Shown: positions 48,609 to 58,860 of the stretch, piece after piece
How the letters are laid out: each line of letters opens with the position of its first letter
Position numbering within the stretch: position 1 is the stretch's first letter
DNA from: Verrucomicrobiaceae bacterium
GTDB lineage: Bacteria > Verrucomicrobiota > Verrucomicrobiia > Verrucomicrobiales > Verrucomicrobiaceae
Direction of reading: 5' to 3'
Assembly: GCA_016795365.1 (NCBI GenBank)
Contig: JAEUHN010000017.1
Span: 310,001-374,000, forward strand
Length of the DNA stretch: 64,000 bases
Made by a program: the position numbers and the translations under genes
The notes under the pieces: model-generated
The model's database searches: none
Seen by the model: the letters and a program-made list of their open reading frames with translations, nothing else
What the model was told of the DNA's origin: nothing

Positions 48609-51600
48609 TTAGGCGCTGGCCTTGGGCGGCCCGAGCGGACGGGTTTCGGGAAGTGTGGACTCGTCTTCGGGTGGCACTTCGACTGGTTGAGCCTTGCTCG
48701 TCACCTTGACGAACAATGGTTCATACTTGGCCCAGTCGGCAAGGATGGCCTTGGAACGAGGGCTGTCAGTTTTTTCGAGGTGATCAAAGATCTGCTTCTT
48801 CAGTTGATTGATGTCCTCAGGATCGCTGAGCTTTTCACCGCGGATCATCTCAGGGTTGTGCAGCTGGTCGAACATACCGTGCTCATCAAGCAGGTAAGCG
48901 ACACCGCCGCTCATGCCGGCACCGAAGTTCTTGCCGAAGCTGCCGAGCACCACCACGAGCCCGCCGGTCATGTATTCGCAGCCATGGTCTCCCACGCCTT
49001 CGACGACTGCGGTGGCCCCTGAGTTGCGCACGCAGAAGCGTTCGCCTGCGCGACCCGCTGCATACAAGCGACCGCTGGTGGCTCCATACATGACGGTGTT
49101 GCCCATGATGCTGTTCTCCCAGGTCTGGTAGTCGGAACTGAGCTTGCGTCCTGGCTTGAGGATGATTTCGGCACCACAGAGGCCTTTGCCCACATAATCG
49201 TTGGCTTCGCCTACGAGAGTCAGCTTGAGGCCGCCGCAGGCAAACGCGGCGAAGGATTGGCCAGCACTGCCTTCGCAGGTGACGTCGATGGTGCCATCGG
49301 CAAGGCCATGGTTGCCATGATGCAGAGCGATTTGACCGGAGAGCTTGGTGCCGATGTTGCGGAAGGTGTTCTTCACCTTGTAGGTGAGGGGAGCGGCCTT
49401 GCGCTTGTCGCTGATGGAGACGCTTACGGCCTGGATGATCTTGTCATCGAGCGGATGCTCATCGAGACCATCGTTGCGATTCATCTGGCAGATGCGCGGC
49501 GCGTCGTGGCCGAGTTCCTTGCCCACATCGCGCAGTATCGGCTTGAGGTCCAGGAGGTTGGCCTTGGGATGACCGGGCACTTCGCGCTGACGCAAGAATT
49601 CGGTGTGGCCGATCATGTCGTCCAGCTTGCTCACGCCGAGGGAGGCCATGATTTCGCGGACTTCCTGGGCAACACCATTGAAGAAATTCACCACATACTC
49701 GGGCTTGCCTTTGAACTTCTGGCGGAACTTCGGATCGGTGGTGGCAACGCCCACCGGGCAGTTGTTGAGGTGGCACTGGCGCACATACACGCAACCCAGG
49801 GCGATGAGAGCGATGGTGCCGAAGTTGAACTCTTCAGCGCCGAGCAGAGCGGCGATGGCGATGTCGCGACCATTGCGAAGGCCACCATCCGTGCGGAGCG
49901 TGACGCGCTCGCGCAGACCATTGAGCATGAGCACTTGCTGAGCCTCGGCGAGACCGAGCTCCCATGGCAGGCCGGCGTGCTTGATGGAGGACAAGGGCGA
50001 GGCCCCGGTGCCACCATCGTGACCACTCACAAGGATGATGTCAGCGTTCGCTTTGGCGACGCCTGCGGCAACGGTGCCCACGCCGCTTTCAGCGACGAGC
50101 TTCACGCACACACGAGCACGAGGGTTGGCTTCCTTCAGGTCGTGAATGAGTTGGGCGAGGTCTTCGATGGAATAGATGTCGTGGTGCGGAGGCGGGCTGA
50201 TGAGCATCACGCCAGGCGTCGTGTGACGCAGGCGGGCGATCATGCGGTTCACCTTCATGGCGGGCAGCTGTCCGCCTTCGCCAGGCTTGGCACCTTGCGC
50301 CATCTTGATCTCGAGTTCCCAGGCATTGGCCAGGTATTCCGCCGTGACGCCGAAGCGTCCGCTGGCAACCTGCTTGATCTTACTGTTGGCCCAGTCGCCG
50401 TTTTCATAGGGCTTGAAGCGCTTTGGATCTTCGCCGCCTTCGCCCGAGTCAGACTTGCCGCCGATGCGGTTCATCGCGATGGCGAGTGCTTCGTGAGCTT
50501 CGGGGCTGATCGCGCCGAGTGACATGGCTGCCGTGGTGAAACGCACGCGAATGTCTTCGATGGGTTCCACTTCATCGATCGGGATCGGACCATCGGCTGA
50601 GGGCACGAAGTCCATCATGTCCTTGAGCGCCACGGGCGTGTTCTTTAGACTCTCATCGACATACTTCTTGTAGTCGTCAGCGGTGCCGGTCTTGACGAAG
50701 GTATGGAAGTTCTTGATCACCGGGCCCGTGACTGCGTGCATCTCGCCTTTCTGACGAGGACGGAAGTAGCCAGGGTCGCCGAGGTCGATGCTGGTTTGTC
50801 CTTCGGGCAAAGCGGCACCGTAACCCGCGGTGTGGCGTGCGAGGGACTCGGATGCGATCTCGGCAAAGCCGATGCCGCTGATCTGCGAAGGCGTGCCGGT
50901 GAATGCGAAGTTCATGACTTCCTTGCCCACGCCGATGGCTTCGAAGATCTGCGCACCCGTGTAGCTGCTGAGCACGCTGATGCCCATCTTGGACATGATC
51001 TTGAGCACGCCCTTTTCTAGGCCCTTGCGGTAGTTGTTGAGCGCCTTGGCGAAGTCGAAACCCTCGAACAGCGGCTTCTTGGAGGTCTTATCCTGTTCGA
51101 GCGATTCCTGAATCGTGTCAAAGGCGACGTAAGGGCAGATCGCGCTCGCGCCAAAGCCGAAGAGGCAGGCCATTTGATGCGTGTCGCGCGCCTCGCCGGT
51201 CTCGACCACCAAGCTCATGCGCATGCGCACCTGCTTGCGGTTGAGATGATGATGCACAGCGCCGGTGGCGAGCAGCGCGGGGATCGCCACGCGATCATGA
51301 TCCACGGCCCGATCACTGATGATCAGGATGCGCACGGCATCGTTCACAGCGGCTTCGGCTTCGTAGCAGAGGCGATCCAGGGCCTTCTTCAATCCGGCAG
51401 GGCCTTCGCTGACGGGCCAGGTGGCATCGATCACGCGATGCTTGAAGTCGCCGAGACCCTTGAGGGTTTCGAGTTCGTTCTCGAACAAGAAGGGCGAGGT
51501 GAGATGCACCACGTTCGCGTGCTCGGGGGTTTCGCCCAGCCAGTTGCGCTGCCAGCCGAGCACCACATCGAGCGACATCACAGCGCGCTCGCGGATGGGG

Positions 51601-53198
51601 TCGATCGGAGGATTGGTCACCTGTGCGAAGAGCTGCTTGAAGTAGCTGCTGAGCAGACGCGGACGAGTGGAGAGCACACTCAGGGACGCATCGTCACCCA
51701 TCGAATACACGGGTTCTTCGCCCTTCTGCACCATGGGCAGAATGGACATGTCGATCTCTTCCTTCGTCCAACCGAAGGCGGCCTGACGTTGCGAAAGTCC
51801 GAGGATGTCGAGTTCAGGCTTGGGTGGTTGCGGGGCCTGGGCGGTGAGTTCCTTGCGGCCCTTGAGCCACTCGCCGTAGGGCTGGCGGCTGGCGAGTTCG
51901 GCCTTGATCTCGTCATTGAAACGAAGCGTGCCTTTGACCACGTCGATGGCGAGCATCTCACCGGGGGCGAGACGGCCCTTCTTGATCACCTTGGCGTCGT
52001 CGATGGCGATGATGCCGACCTCCGATCCGAGGGCAAAGATGCCATCGCTCGTCAGCTTGAAGCGGGAAGGGCGCAAACCGTTGCGGTCCAGGCTGGCGGC
52101 CACGGTGCGTCCATCGGTGAAGACCATGGCAGCGGGACCATCCCAGGGCTCGCTGAAGCACTCGTGGAACTCGTAGAAGCTCTTCAGCTCGCTCGATGTG
52201 GTCGGGTCAATGCCATAAGCGCTCGGCACCAGCATCGCCATTGCATGGGCCGGATCACGTCCGCTGAGGACGAGAAGTTCCAGCGCCTGGTCAAGGCTGG
52301 CCGAGTCTGAGCTGTTCGCATCCACGAGGTCCTTGAGGAGGCGCTCTTCTCCATTCCAGCATTCGTTCTCGAAGTCGCTCGCACGGCTGGCGAGCCAGTT
52401 GCGATTGCCGCGCACGGTGTTGATCTCACCATTGTGCGCCAGCATGCGGAACGGATGGCTGAGCGCCCAGGTGGGGAAGGTGTTGGTGCTGAAGCGTTGA
52501 TGGAAGAGCGCGAGGGCGGTCTCATAATCATCGCTCTGAAGATCGGTGTAGAACTTCATCAACGAGGAGGGCAGCAGCAGTGCCTTGTAAACGATCGTGC
52601 GGTGCGAGATCGAGGGCGTGTAGAAGTCCGCGAGCTTCTGCTCCTTCGACTTCATGCGCATCTCGCGGCGTGCGAGGTAGAGCTGGCGCTCGAAAGGACC
52701 ATCATCCATGCCTTTCGGACGCTCCATGAGGAGTTGCTGAATGAAGGGCATGGTGCGGCGCGCCTTGTCGCCCAGTTCATTCGGGTTCACCGGCACATCG
52801 CGCCAGCCAATCACCTTGATGCCGCGATTGCGGACCACGCCTTCCACCACGAGCTGAATCTTGAGCCGCTCGGTCTGGTCCTGAGGGAGGAAAAATACGC
52901 CCACAGCGAGGTCCAGCGGATGCTCCAGCTTGTAGCCCATCTGCTCGATGACCGGCATGAAAAGCTTGTGCGGAATCTGGGTGAGCACTCCAGCACCATC
53001 GCCTGTGACACGGTCGGCATCGACAGCGCCGCGGTGCTGCACGTTGCAGACGCCACAGATGGCCATGTCGAGGATCTCGCGGCTGCGTTTACCATGAATG
53101 TTCGCAACGAAACCGACACCGCAGGCGTCTTTTTCGTTCTCGATGAGGTGAAGGCTGCCTTCGTTGGGGATGTTCTCGTCGTAGAATGCGTATTTCAT
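48609..53198 (-). CDS. gltB: Glutamate synthase large (alpha) subunit
   Basis: The 1529-residue ferredoxin/NADPH-type GOGAT large chain converts glutamine plus 2-oxoglutarate to two glutamate. The N-terminal glutaminase domain begins with the catalytic Cys in DACGVGFVANIHGKRSRE, with about 24 residues before it as a propeptide. A central domain, the FMN-binding synthase domain (GEGGEDPKRF, KLVAESGVGTVAAGVAKANA, DGGTGASPLSS) and the 3Fe-4S cysteines (CHLNNCPVGVATTDP) follow. The C-terminus is the GXGXG beta-helix (GGLVVVLG, GMSGGVAYLLDE). ATG at 53198 is chosen (MKYAFYDENIPNEGS). The small subunit gene is not in the window. Confidence 0.97.
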   Translation of the reverse strand: MKYAFYDENIPNEGSLHLIENEKDACGVGFVANIHGKRSREILDMAICGVCNVQHRGAVDADRVTGDGAGVLTQIPHKLFMPVIEQMGYKLEHPLDLAVGVFFLPQDQTERLKIQLVVEGVVRNRGIKVIGWRDVPVNPNELGDKARRTMPFIQQLLMERPKGMDDGPFERQLYLARREMRMKSKEQKLADFYTPSISHRTIVYKALLLPSSLMKFYTDLQSDDYETALALFHQRFSTNTFPTWALSHPFRMLAHNGEINTVRGNRNWLASRASDFENECWNGEERLLKDLVDANSSDSASLDQALELLVLSGRDPAHAMAMLVPSAYGIDPTTSSELKSFYEFHECFSEPWDGPAAMVFTDGRTVAASLDRNGLRPSRFKLTSDGIFALGSEVGIIAIDDAKVIKKGRLAPGEMLAIDVVKGTLRFNDEIKAELASRQPYGEWLKGRKELTAQAPQPPKPELDILGLSQRQAAFGWTKEEIDMSILPMVQKGEEPVYSMGDDASLSVLSTRPRLLSSYFKQLFAQVTNPPIDPIRERAVMSLDVVLGWQRNWLGETPEHANVVHLTSPFLFENELETLKGLGDFKHRVIDATWPVSEGPAGLKKALDRLCYEAEAAVNDAVRILIISDRAVDHDRVAIPALLATGAVHHHLNRKQVRMRMSLVVETGEARDTHQMACLFGFGASAICPYVAFDTIQESLEQDKTSKKPLFEGFDFAKALNNYRKGLEKGVLKIMSKMGISVLSSYTGAQIFEAIGVGKEVMNFAFTGTPSQISGIGFAEIASESLARHTAGYGAALPEGQTSIDLGDPGYFRPRQKGEMHAVTGPVIKNFHTFVKTGTADDYKKYVDESLKNTPVALKDMMDFVPSADGPIPIDEVEPIEDIRVRFTTAAMSLGAISPEAHEALAIAMNRIGGKSDSGEGGEDPKRFKPYENGDWANSKIKQVASGRFGVTAEYLANAWELEIKMAQGAKPGEGGQLPAMKVNRMIARLRHTTPGVMLISPPPHHDIYSIEDLAQLIHDLKEANPRARVCVKLVAESGVGTVAAGVAKANADIILVSGHDGGTGASPLSSIKHAGLPWELGLAEAQQVLMLNGLRERVTLRTDGGLRNGRDIAIAALLGAEEFNFGTIALIALGCVYVRQCHLNNCPVGVATTDPKFRQKFKGKPEYVVNFFNGVAQEVREIMASLGVSKLDDMIGHTEFLRQREVPGHPKANLLDLKPILRDVGKELGHDAPRICQMNRNDGLDEHPLDDKIIQAVSVSISDKRKAAPLTYKVKNTFRNIGTKLSGQIALHHGNHGLADGTIDVTCEGSAGQSFAAFACGGLKLTLVGEANDYVGKGLCGAEIILKPGRKLSSDYQTWENSIMGNTVMYGATSGRLYAAGRAGERFCVRNSGATAVVEGVGDHGCEYMTGGLVVVLGSFGKNFGAGMSGGVAYLLDEHGMFDQLHNPEMIRGEKLSDPEDINQLKKQIFDHLEKTDSPRSKAILADWAKYEPLFVKVTSKAQPVEVPPEDESTLPETRPLGPPKASA

Positions 53199-53367
53199 GG
53201 GGCAAAAAACCCCTCGCGCGGGTTGGTCGGGCGAGGGGGCGGAGTTTTTAGCTTCGCTGTGTGAAATGCGCAAGCAGCACGTTCGATGCCAAGCCTTGCC
53301 GCGAGAATCGGCGAAACACCCTCACGCAACGCCAGAACCGTGGAGTCCAAGGCTTAATCTGGCCCTG

Positions 53368-54081
53368 TCAGGGGGAGGGGATTTCTGAGATCTCAATGCC
53401 GAAGACAGCCGACAAGTCGTCCGCCGGAATGACGGCACTGTTCTCCCGACAAGAAGCTGTTGCCTCCAAGGACCGCGATGCCTCATCGACCAGCTCGACC
53501 GCATTGACGGCCCTCAGCTTGAAGAACAACTCCGGGTTCGCATCGAACCGCAGACCTGCCGCATACAAGGTGGCGGCTCCGTGCGGGCAGAGGTCGGACT
53601 CATCGGTGCAATCGCAGAGGATGCGGATGTCACGGCGATCAGGGAAAAGGCAGTGTTCCGGGCTGCTGACAATCTTCATCACCTCGTCACCGAGCGAGCC
53701 AGACAGAAGATCGAGCAGACTGCCCACCCGTCCTTTGCAGGCCGCGCGCAACTCCACCCAGGACTCAGGATCGAGGGGGGCAATTTTGACGATCACGTCA
53801 TGAAGCGCCGTTCCAGCCACCACCGAGGTGATCTCGCCCTCCGCAATCGTGAGGTCCATCACCTTGCCCTGCCTCAGCATCGTGCGTGACTTCGGCAACC
53901 GGGAGTGGTAGTCCGCATACGTCTCCAGATGGTGCTGCCACGCGATGCCCCAGAAGTGCTGCGCCAGCTTGCTACCCTTGGCCTGGGGAACCACGGGTTC
54001 CAAAGCCTCCCCACGACCGCGCCGACGCTCGATCGCGCGTGCGACGGTCTCCTTGCTGTCATCTTCGTCCTGCCAGGGCAT
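53368..54081 (-). CDS. SWIM zinc-finger protein
   Basis: The 237-residue protein has a start motif AQHFWGIAWQHHLETYADYH and central KVMDLTIAEGEITSVVAGT. The SWIM zinc finger is ILCDCTDESDLCPHGAATLYAAG (C-x-C-x(n)-C-x-H, about 155-180). These proteins often sit beside a SWI2/SNF2 helicase gene, but none is adjacent here. It probably binds DNA or protein. Minus strand between gltB and the PVC dehydrogenase gene. Confidence 0.9.
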   Translation of the reverse strand: MPWQDEDDSKETVARAIERRRGRGEALEPVVPQAKGSKLAQHFWGIAWQHHLETYADYHSRLPKSRTMLRQGKVMDLTIAEGEITSVVAGTALHDVIVKIAPLDPESWVELRAACKGRVGSLLDLLSGSLGDEVMKIVSSPEHCLFPDRRDIRILCDCTDESDLCPHGAATLYAAGLRFDANPELFFKLRAVNAVELVDEASRSLEATASCRENSAVIPADDLSAVFGIEISEIPSP

Positions 54082-54111
54082 GGCGGAGCGAAGTCGCGGA
54101 CAGCGCTCGGA

Positions 54112-56595
54112 TCAAGGAGCTTTCGGCACCGAACGCAGGAAGGCGATGATGTTCGCGATCTGGTCGGGCTTCAGCGCGTCGCCGAGTCCGGCGGGCATGA
54201 GGGAGACGTTGCGGATCGTGCGAATGTCGGCGCGCTTGCGCAGCACGGTGCGCTCAACGCCGCCGGGCAGGTGCAAGGTGAGGCTCGTGGGCGAGTCGGA
54301 GGCCGTGATGCCGAGCAGGGTCTCGCCGCGCTGCGTCTTCACCATCATCGTCTCGTAGCCAGGGCGGGCGGCTTCGCTGGGGAAAAGGACGTCCCGCAGG
54401 ATGACCTCGGGCGCGCGCTGGAACTCGGCATCCAGGTCCGGCCCCACGGTGAAGCCCATGCCGTGCGAGCGATGGCAAGCGGCGCAGATGCTTTGGAACA
54501 AGACCTTGCCCGCATCAAGATCGGGCTTCTGCTTCAAGGCCGCGAGCACCTCGGGCACTCGCTTCTCCCAGCCTGCGATCTGCTCGGCGGTCGGAGCCGT
54601 GGGCGCGGGCACATCAACCTTCGAGGCGAGCGGCTTCGTGTCTTCGAGGCCGAGCTTGAGGACTTCGAGTGCTTTGCCTTGGAAGCTCGCGGCTTCGAGC
54701 GCGGCGATGGACTCGGTGATCTCCTTCTCGTCGCCACGGGCAGCGATGATGCCCGCGAGGTTGGTCATGACGGGGGCGGATTTGCTGGGCGCTCTCGCAA
54801 GGTCGGAGAGGATTGCTCGCTCTCGCTTGTGGGCCGAACTTGCGATCGCCGCATCCATCCAGCGAAGGTCTCCGTGGTCTCGCGCCAAGCCGAGGAGCAA
54901 CTTCGAGCCTGCGTCTTGATCAGTGAAATCTCCAGCGAGGAGAGCCAGCGAGAATTGTGATGCCTCCGGCATCATCCCTCGGCCCATCTTGAGCAGTCGC
55001 ATCGCTTGATCGTGCGCACTCAGTTCACCCAGGTCGCTCAGCATCATCATCGCCTGAGTATCACCCGAATCCATCCGCTGGCGTAGTTCAGGCACGAGCG
55101 CTGGCGACTTTTGTTCAATCAGCATCCGCTGCGCCGTGCGCCGCCGCCACGACAGGTCGCTGCTCAGCTCCTTCACCAGCGCCGCATCGTCCAGCGCGGC
55201 CAGATTGATCGATGCACTCTTCGGCTTCGTCTCCGGCACCAGCTTCCAGATGCGCCCGCGGTCGCGACCGTTGATGACGCCGTATTGCTGCTGGAGGTGG
55301 CGGGGGATGGCCGAGTAGTCCTCGATAATCTCGCGGTAGAAATCCACGATCGCCACGCAGCCATCGGGCGTGGTCGCGAGGCTCATCGGATGGAACCACG
55401 CATCGCGCGACGCCAGGAACTCGCTGTGCTCCTCGCCTTTCACGCGTTGCAGGCGCAAGCGCGTGCCATCGCGAATGATCTCGGAGCGATGCACCAGATT
55501 CTGCGCGGGCTCGCAGACCAGGTAGTGACCATGCAGGCCCGGCAGCATCGAGTCGTGATACACCAGCGGACTGCACGCCGACGTGAAGTAACCCGAGGCC
55601 GCCGCGTCGCTGAGGCTGATCTTCCGGTAGAAGGCAAAGTATTCCGCGTGCTGCTCGCGCTTCAGCCGCCACGGATGCGTGGGCGCGATCGGATACACCT
55701 TCGTGTCATCGCTCGCGGGCGAGTCGAGCACTGGCGCTGCCGCATCGGGATTGCGCGCGAGGTATCGCCACGGGATCGGCGTCACGAACAAACCTGGATG
55801 CGTCGTCGTCGCCACGAAGCGGTCGCCACCTTCCGTGAAGGCCATGCCGATCGTCTTCGTGCTGCCGCTCACGGGTTCGACGGCCGAGCCATCGGCACGA
55901 ATGCGGAAGTCCGTCGCGGGCAGCGTCACCGGCTTCGCCAGATGCGGCCCCGTGATACTGCCGCCGTTCCAGCCGCGACCGAAATACAGCCAGTTGTCCG
56001 GCCCCCACGTCGGCGCATTGATGCCGCGCTCCAGCGCACCAGTGCCGAAACCCGTGAAGAGCTTCTCCTGCACGTCCGGCTTGTTGTCGCCGTCCGTGTC
56101 CTTGAGAAACACGATATCCGGTGCGCACGCCACGATGATGCCGCCATTCCCCGGAGCAAGGCCATAGCACGGCGGCAGGCGATCCGCCCAGACCTCCGCC
56201 TTGTCCATCACCCCATCGCCATCGGTATCGAGCACCAACTTCACAGTGCCGTAGGTCTCGGCCTCCGCCTTCTTCTTCGACGCCTCGCTCGCCTGAATGC
56301 GCCGCACTTCGAGATCGAGTTCACCCGACTTGTTCAGCTCATCGATGTCATGCTGGCCTTCCACATTGTAGCCGTGCAACTCGCACACAAACATCCGCCC
56401 CCGCTCATCCCAGCACACGCCCGAGGGCTCGTGAATCAGTGGCTCGCTCGCCAGTAGTTCGATCTTGATCCCGGCGGGCAAAGCAAAAGCCTTCGCGCTC
56501 TCGGCGGGCGACAGCGGCTTCGGTGCGTCATCGGGATGCGGGATGACAGCGAGCGCCGTGACGGCAACGAACAGCGAAATGAGGTGGCGAAGCAT
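54112..56595 (-). CDS. PVC-type heme-binding membrane dehydrogenase (second copy)
   Basis: The 827-residue protein has a signal peptide (LISLFVAVTALAVIP). The propeller domain includes FALPAGIKIELLASEPLIHE, GVCWDERGRMFVCELHGYNV, YGLAPGNGGIIVACAPDIVF and YFTSACSPLVYHDSMLPG. A helical repeat part follows, then a cytochrome c domain (ICAACHRSHGMGFTVGPDLD) near residue 745. It is clearly paralogous to the protein at 15638-18262 (same order, same heme position) but with no VCBS segment. Substrate unknown. The ATG at 56595 directly precedes the signal peptide. Confidence 0.88.
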   Translation of the reverse strand: MLRHLISLFVAVTALAVIPHPDDAPKPLSPAESAKAFALPAGIKIELLASEPLIHEPSGVCWDERGRMFVCELHGYNVEGQHDIDELNKSGELDLEVRRIQASEASKKKAEAETYGTVKLVLDTDGDGVMDKAEVWADRLPPCYGLAPGNGGIIVACAPDIVFLKDTDGDNKPDVQEKLFTGFGTGALERGINAPTWGPDNWLYFGRGWNGGSITGPHLAKPVTLPATDFRIRADGSAVEPVSGSTKTIGMAFTEGGDRFVATTTHPGLFVTPIPWRYLARNPDAAAPVLDSPASDDTKVYPIAPTHPWRLKREQHAEYFAFYRKISLSDAAASGYFTSACSPLVYHDSMLPGLHGHYLVCEPAQNLVHRSEIIRDGTRLRLQRVKGEEHSEFLASRDAWFHPMSLATTPDGCVAIVDFYREIIEDYSAIPRHLQQQYGVINGRDRGRIWKLVPETKPKSASINLAALDDAALVKELSSDLSWRRRTAQRMLIEQKSPALVPELRQRMDSGDTQAMMMLSDLGELSAHDQAMRLLKMGRGMMPEASQFSLALLAGDFTDQDAGSKLLLGLARDHGDLRWMDAAIASSAHKRERAILSDLARAPSKSAPVMTNLAGIIAARGDEKEITESIAALEAASFQGKALEVLKLGLEDTKPLASKVDVPAPTAPTAEQIAGWEKRVPEVLAALKQKPDLDAGKVLFQSICAACHRSHGMGFTVGPDLDAEFQRAPEVILRDVLFPSEAARPGYETMMVKTQRGETLLGITASDSPTSLTLHLPGGVERTVLRKRADIRTIRNVSLMPAGLGDALKPDQIANIIAFLRSVPKAP

Positions 56596-56782
56596 GGCAC
56601 CCAATACACTGGCGGTCGGGCGGCTGTTGCAGCGGGGTTTCTGTTGGACCACCGCAGCAGAATTGCGAACGCCGGCATTTGGCACCGCAGTCTTTGGCCC
56701 TCGATAACTGCCGCTAGTGATTCGTTGACAAAAGGACCAACTCCATCAGGTCTGTGGTCGACTTGCAAAAGTTCGCTGCGCC

Positions 56783-57504
56783 TTACTTCGTTTCCGGTTT
56801 CATGGCCGACGGTGCGGGTGCCGTTTGAGGAGTTGGCGATGCGGAGGGCGTAACCGTTTTGGCATCTGGGGCTGAAACAGGTGGGCGAGGCGGGAGTGCG
56901 GTGGGCGTTGCGCTGCCGCTACGAATCGCGGCTGCGGCCTTGGGTGGCAGGGGAGGTGGCATCGTCCGGATGGACGGTGACACGGTGCCTGGAGCGGGAT
57001 TCGTGCCGTATGGTGCAGTGGCCGATGAACCACAACTGCTACCGCATCCACCACCCGAGCCGCTACCACATCCGCTGCCAGATGATCCGCAACCTCCTCC
57101 GCTGCCGCAGCCAGAGCCGCAGCCACCTTGAGGGCGGGCGTTGGGCACAGGTTGATGAGCAGCAAGGTGAGTCATGGCTTTCGAAGGCGCGATGCCTGCG
57201 GGGGGGGGGGTGTGGCTACTACGCCCGTCATTATCAGCATTCCCATATAGAAGGGTAGATTCGCCGGTGCCAGCAACGCTACCGCCATCTTCACCCATGA
57301 CTGCCCGCCCATCACCGACGCCTCTGCCAGCCACGTCCCAGTGAGCAGCAGGAGGCTCAGCGGCAACCCAGCAGACGTGCCCTGGGGGTGGACCGTGAGA
57401 AGCAAGAGAAGTGTCAATACGATGACGAACCGGGAAATGCTACGGGTAAACGTGGTCTCGGACACAGGAAGGTTGGACGGCGATGTTTGAGGTGGCGTTG
57501 TCAT
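56783..57504 (-). pseudogene. Membrane/Cys-rich protein split at a poly-C tract (possibly phase-variable)
   Basis: Two overlapping frames meet at a run of 11 C on the minus strand (57200-57210). The upstream frame (57172-57504, 110 residues) encodes two hydrophobic segments (SRFVIVLTLLLLLTV; VALLAPANLPFYMGMLIMTG) and stops soon after the tract. The downstream frame continues with PSKAMTHLAAHQPVPNA, then a striking Gly-Ser-Cys repeat (GCGSGCGSGGGCGSSGSGCG) and a Pro-rich tail. With 12 C the two would fuse into one protein of about 240 residues. It could be a frameshift error, a pseudogene, or a contingency locus switched by slippage. I do not recognise the family. Confidence 0.6.
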
Positions 57505-57544
57505 GAGTGGGTGGATTGGGATTCTCTCAATATCGAGCCATCGA

Positions 57545-58042
57545 TTACGGCGGGCTCAGCGTCAGGCTTTGCCACCGCTCCCTCATCTCCTGGATGGCTT
57601 TATCGGAAATGTCGTCGTCCAATACCGAGACGTCGTCAGGCTTGCGGGCCGCTTGATCAAGGAAAGCCAAAGCCTTCTCCTTGTCGCGCCTATTTAGACT
57701 AACGCGTGCAGCCAATACCAGGCTATCGCGGGTGCTATGGGCCTTCTTCGCGTAAGCTAGAATCGCCTCATCGGCATCGATCAAGTCCTCCAGACTGTCT
57801 CGTCGAAACCCAGCCAGAAGCGCCTCATTGATCATACCTGTTTGGGCTTGTTTGAGCCCAAGCTCGCGTATGCGAAGGAGCACCAATCGCTCCCAAATAG
57901 ACAGCGAATGAAATCGGACGTGGATAGAAGAGAGCGCGTCAATTGAATTCCAGGCCGACGCCGCCACTATCACCAGGAGGGCCGCAGAAACCACCATGGA
58001 AACGAGGCACGTTACTGCTGCTCTTTGGAACTTGATCGACAT
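57545..58042 (-). CDS. Membrane-anchored protein, unknown
   Basis: The 165-residue protein has an N-terminal membrane helix (AVTCLVSMVVSAALLVIVAA). A helical mature part follows (WERLVLLRIRELGLKQAQTG; LEDLIDADEAILAYAKKA), with TPR-like spacing near the end (AARVSLNRRDKEKALAFLDQAA). No family is recognised. It lies in a minus-strand row of small membrane-anchored proteins downstream of the giant repeat protein and may be part of the same operon. Confidence 0.6.
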   Translation of the reverse strand: MSIKFQRAAVTCLVSMVVSAALLVIVAASAWNSIDALSSIHVRFHSLSIWERLVLLRIRELGLKQAQTGMINEALLAGFRRDSLEDLIDADEAILAYAKKAHSTRDSLVLAARVSLNRRDKEKALAFLDQAARKPDDVSVLDDDISDKAIQEMRERWQSLTLSPP

Positions 58043-58181
58043 AAAACTGGGCTGGAGTTTGAACAGTTAGTTTCTAGGTCGCAGTGAACTCAAGGTGGAC
58101 ATGGACGAAGCCCCATGTCCATACTTCGGCGACAGATGCGGGACGTGAATAAGGTCAACTTCTTGTAAGTCCAGAGTATGG

Positions 58182-58424
58182 TTATACTGGTCGATCAGCA
58201 AGTTTGCCCGGCTTACTGCAACGCCGATGGTCCACTTGTTCACAAACAACTCCTCGAAGAAAACGTCGATGATCAAAGAAGTCGTTCGCTGTTCGATAGC
58301 TTTCAGCAATCAAAACGAAAGTGGCAGTGGTCTCGAGCGTCACACATGCGGCTATTAGTGTCAGTATTGCTACCCACAGAATTGAGGTCCGTTTCACGGG
58401 TGGGTCATCTCGTTTTCCAGTCAT
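58182..58424 (-). CDS. Small membrane-anchored protein, possibly frameshifted
   Basis: The 80-residue frame has a clear membrane helix (ILWVAILTLIAACVTLETTA). After AESYRTANDFF the sequence becomes Arg/Cys-rich and less protein-like. A better-looking continuation (IIDVFFEELFVNKWTIGVAV, then YNHTLDLQEVDLIHVPH) lies in another frame down to 58067, so one frameshift near 58270 may have split a gene of about 120 residues. The start overlaps the upstream gene's end by 20 nt. Confidence 0.4.
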   Translation of the reverse strand: MTGKRDDPPVKRTSILWVAILTLIAACVTLETTATFVLIAESYRTANDFFDHRRFLRGVVCEQVDHRRCSKPGKLADRPV

Positions 58425-58854
58425 GGCTACCAGTAATAATGCTGTCGACGTATTTTCCGGCATTGAATCCCTGTGGCACTAGTGGGTGATTAGCCTGTTT
58501 GTTGGGTTGGTCAAAGACAGTGGACTGTAGCTTATAATCCAAAATCAATCTCCTGGACGATCTTATGGCATCAAGAGTCATGTTCGCCTCGCGTGGGATG
58601 ACGTTTGTTGAGTCTGCTATTTCATCAAGACACCGCGCACTAAACAACACTTGGTCGTATAGCAACGTTATCAACCATTCCCTGGATGCTCCAGGTGGTG
58701 CGCCTTGGATTGCTTTCTGAGTCACGCCAAGTGTGCTGGGAGCAAAATATTGCACATGAAGTCGGGAATAAGCATGGGCCGCCGATTCCTTTGTCATCCA
58801 ACACGCCCCGAACCCGACCAGAACGCCAGCTAAAAAAATGATGTTCCTTCTCAT
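58405..58854 (-). CDS. Small membrane-anchored protein, unknown
   Basis: The 149-residue protein has an N-terminal helix (IIFLAGVLVGFGACWM) and an alpha-helical mature part (YSRLHVQYFAPSTLGVTQKA; VLFSARCLDEIADSTNVIPR). It starts 6 nt after the end of the giant Cys-rich protein gene, so it is likely in the same transcript. No family is recognised. Confidence 0.6.
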   Translation of the reverse strand: MRRNIIFLAGVLVGFGACWMTKESAAHAYSRLHVQYFAPSTLGVTQKAIQGAPPGASREWLITLLYDQVLFSARCLDEIADSTNVIPREANMTLDAIRSSRRLILDYKLQSTVFDQPNKQANHPLVPQGFNAGKYVDSIITGSHDWKTR

Positions 58855-58860
58855 CTGGTT

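Noticed and set aside
49257-50522. Plus-strand frames of 378-421 codons opposite gltB
   Set aside because: Antisense shadows of gltB without start signals or domains.
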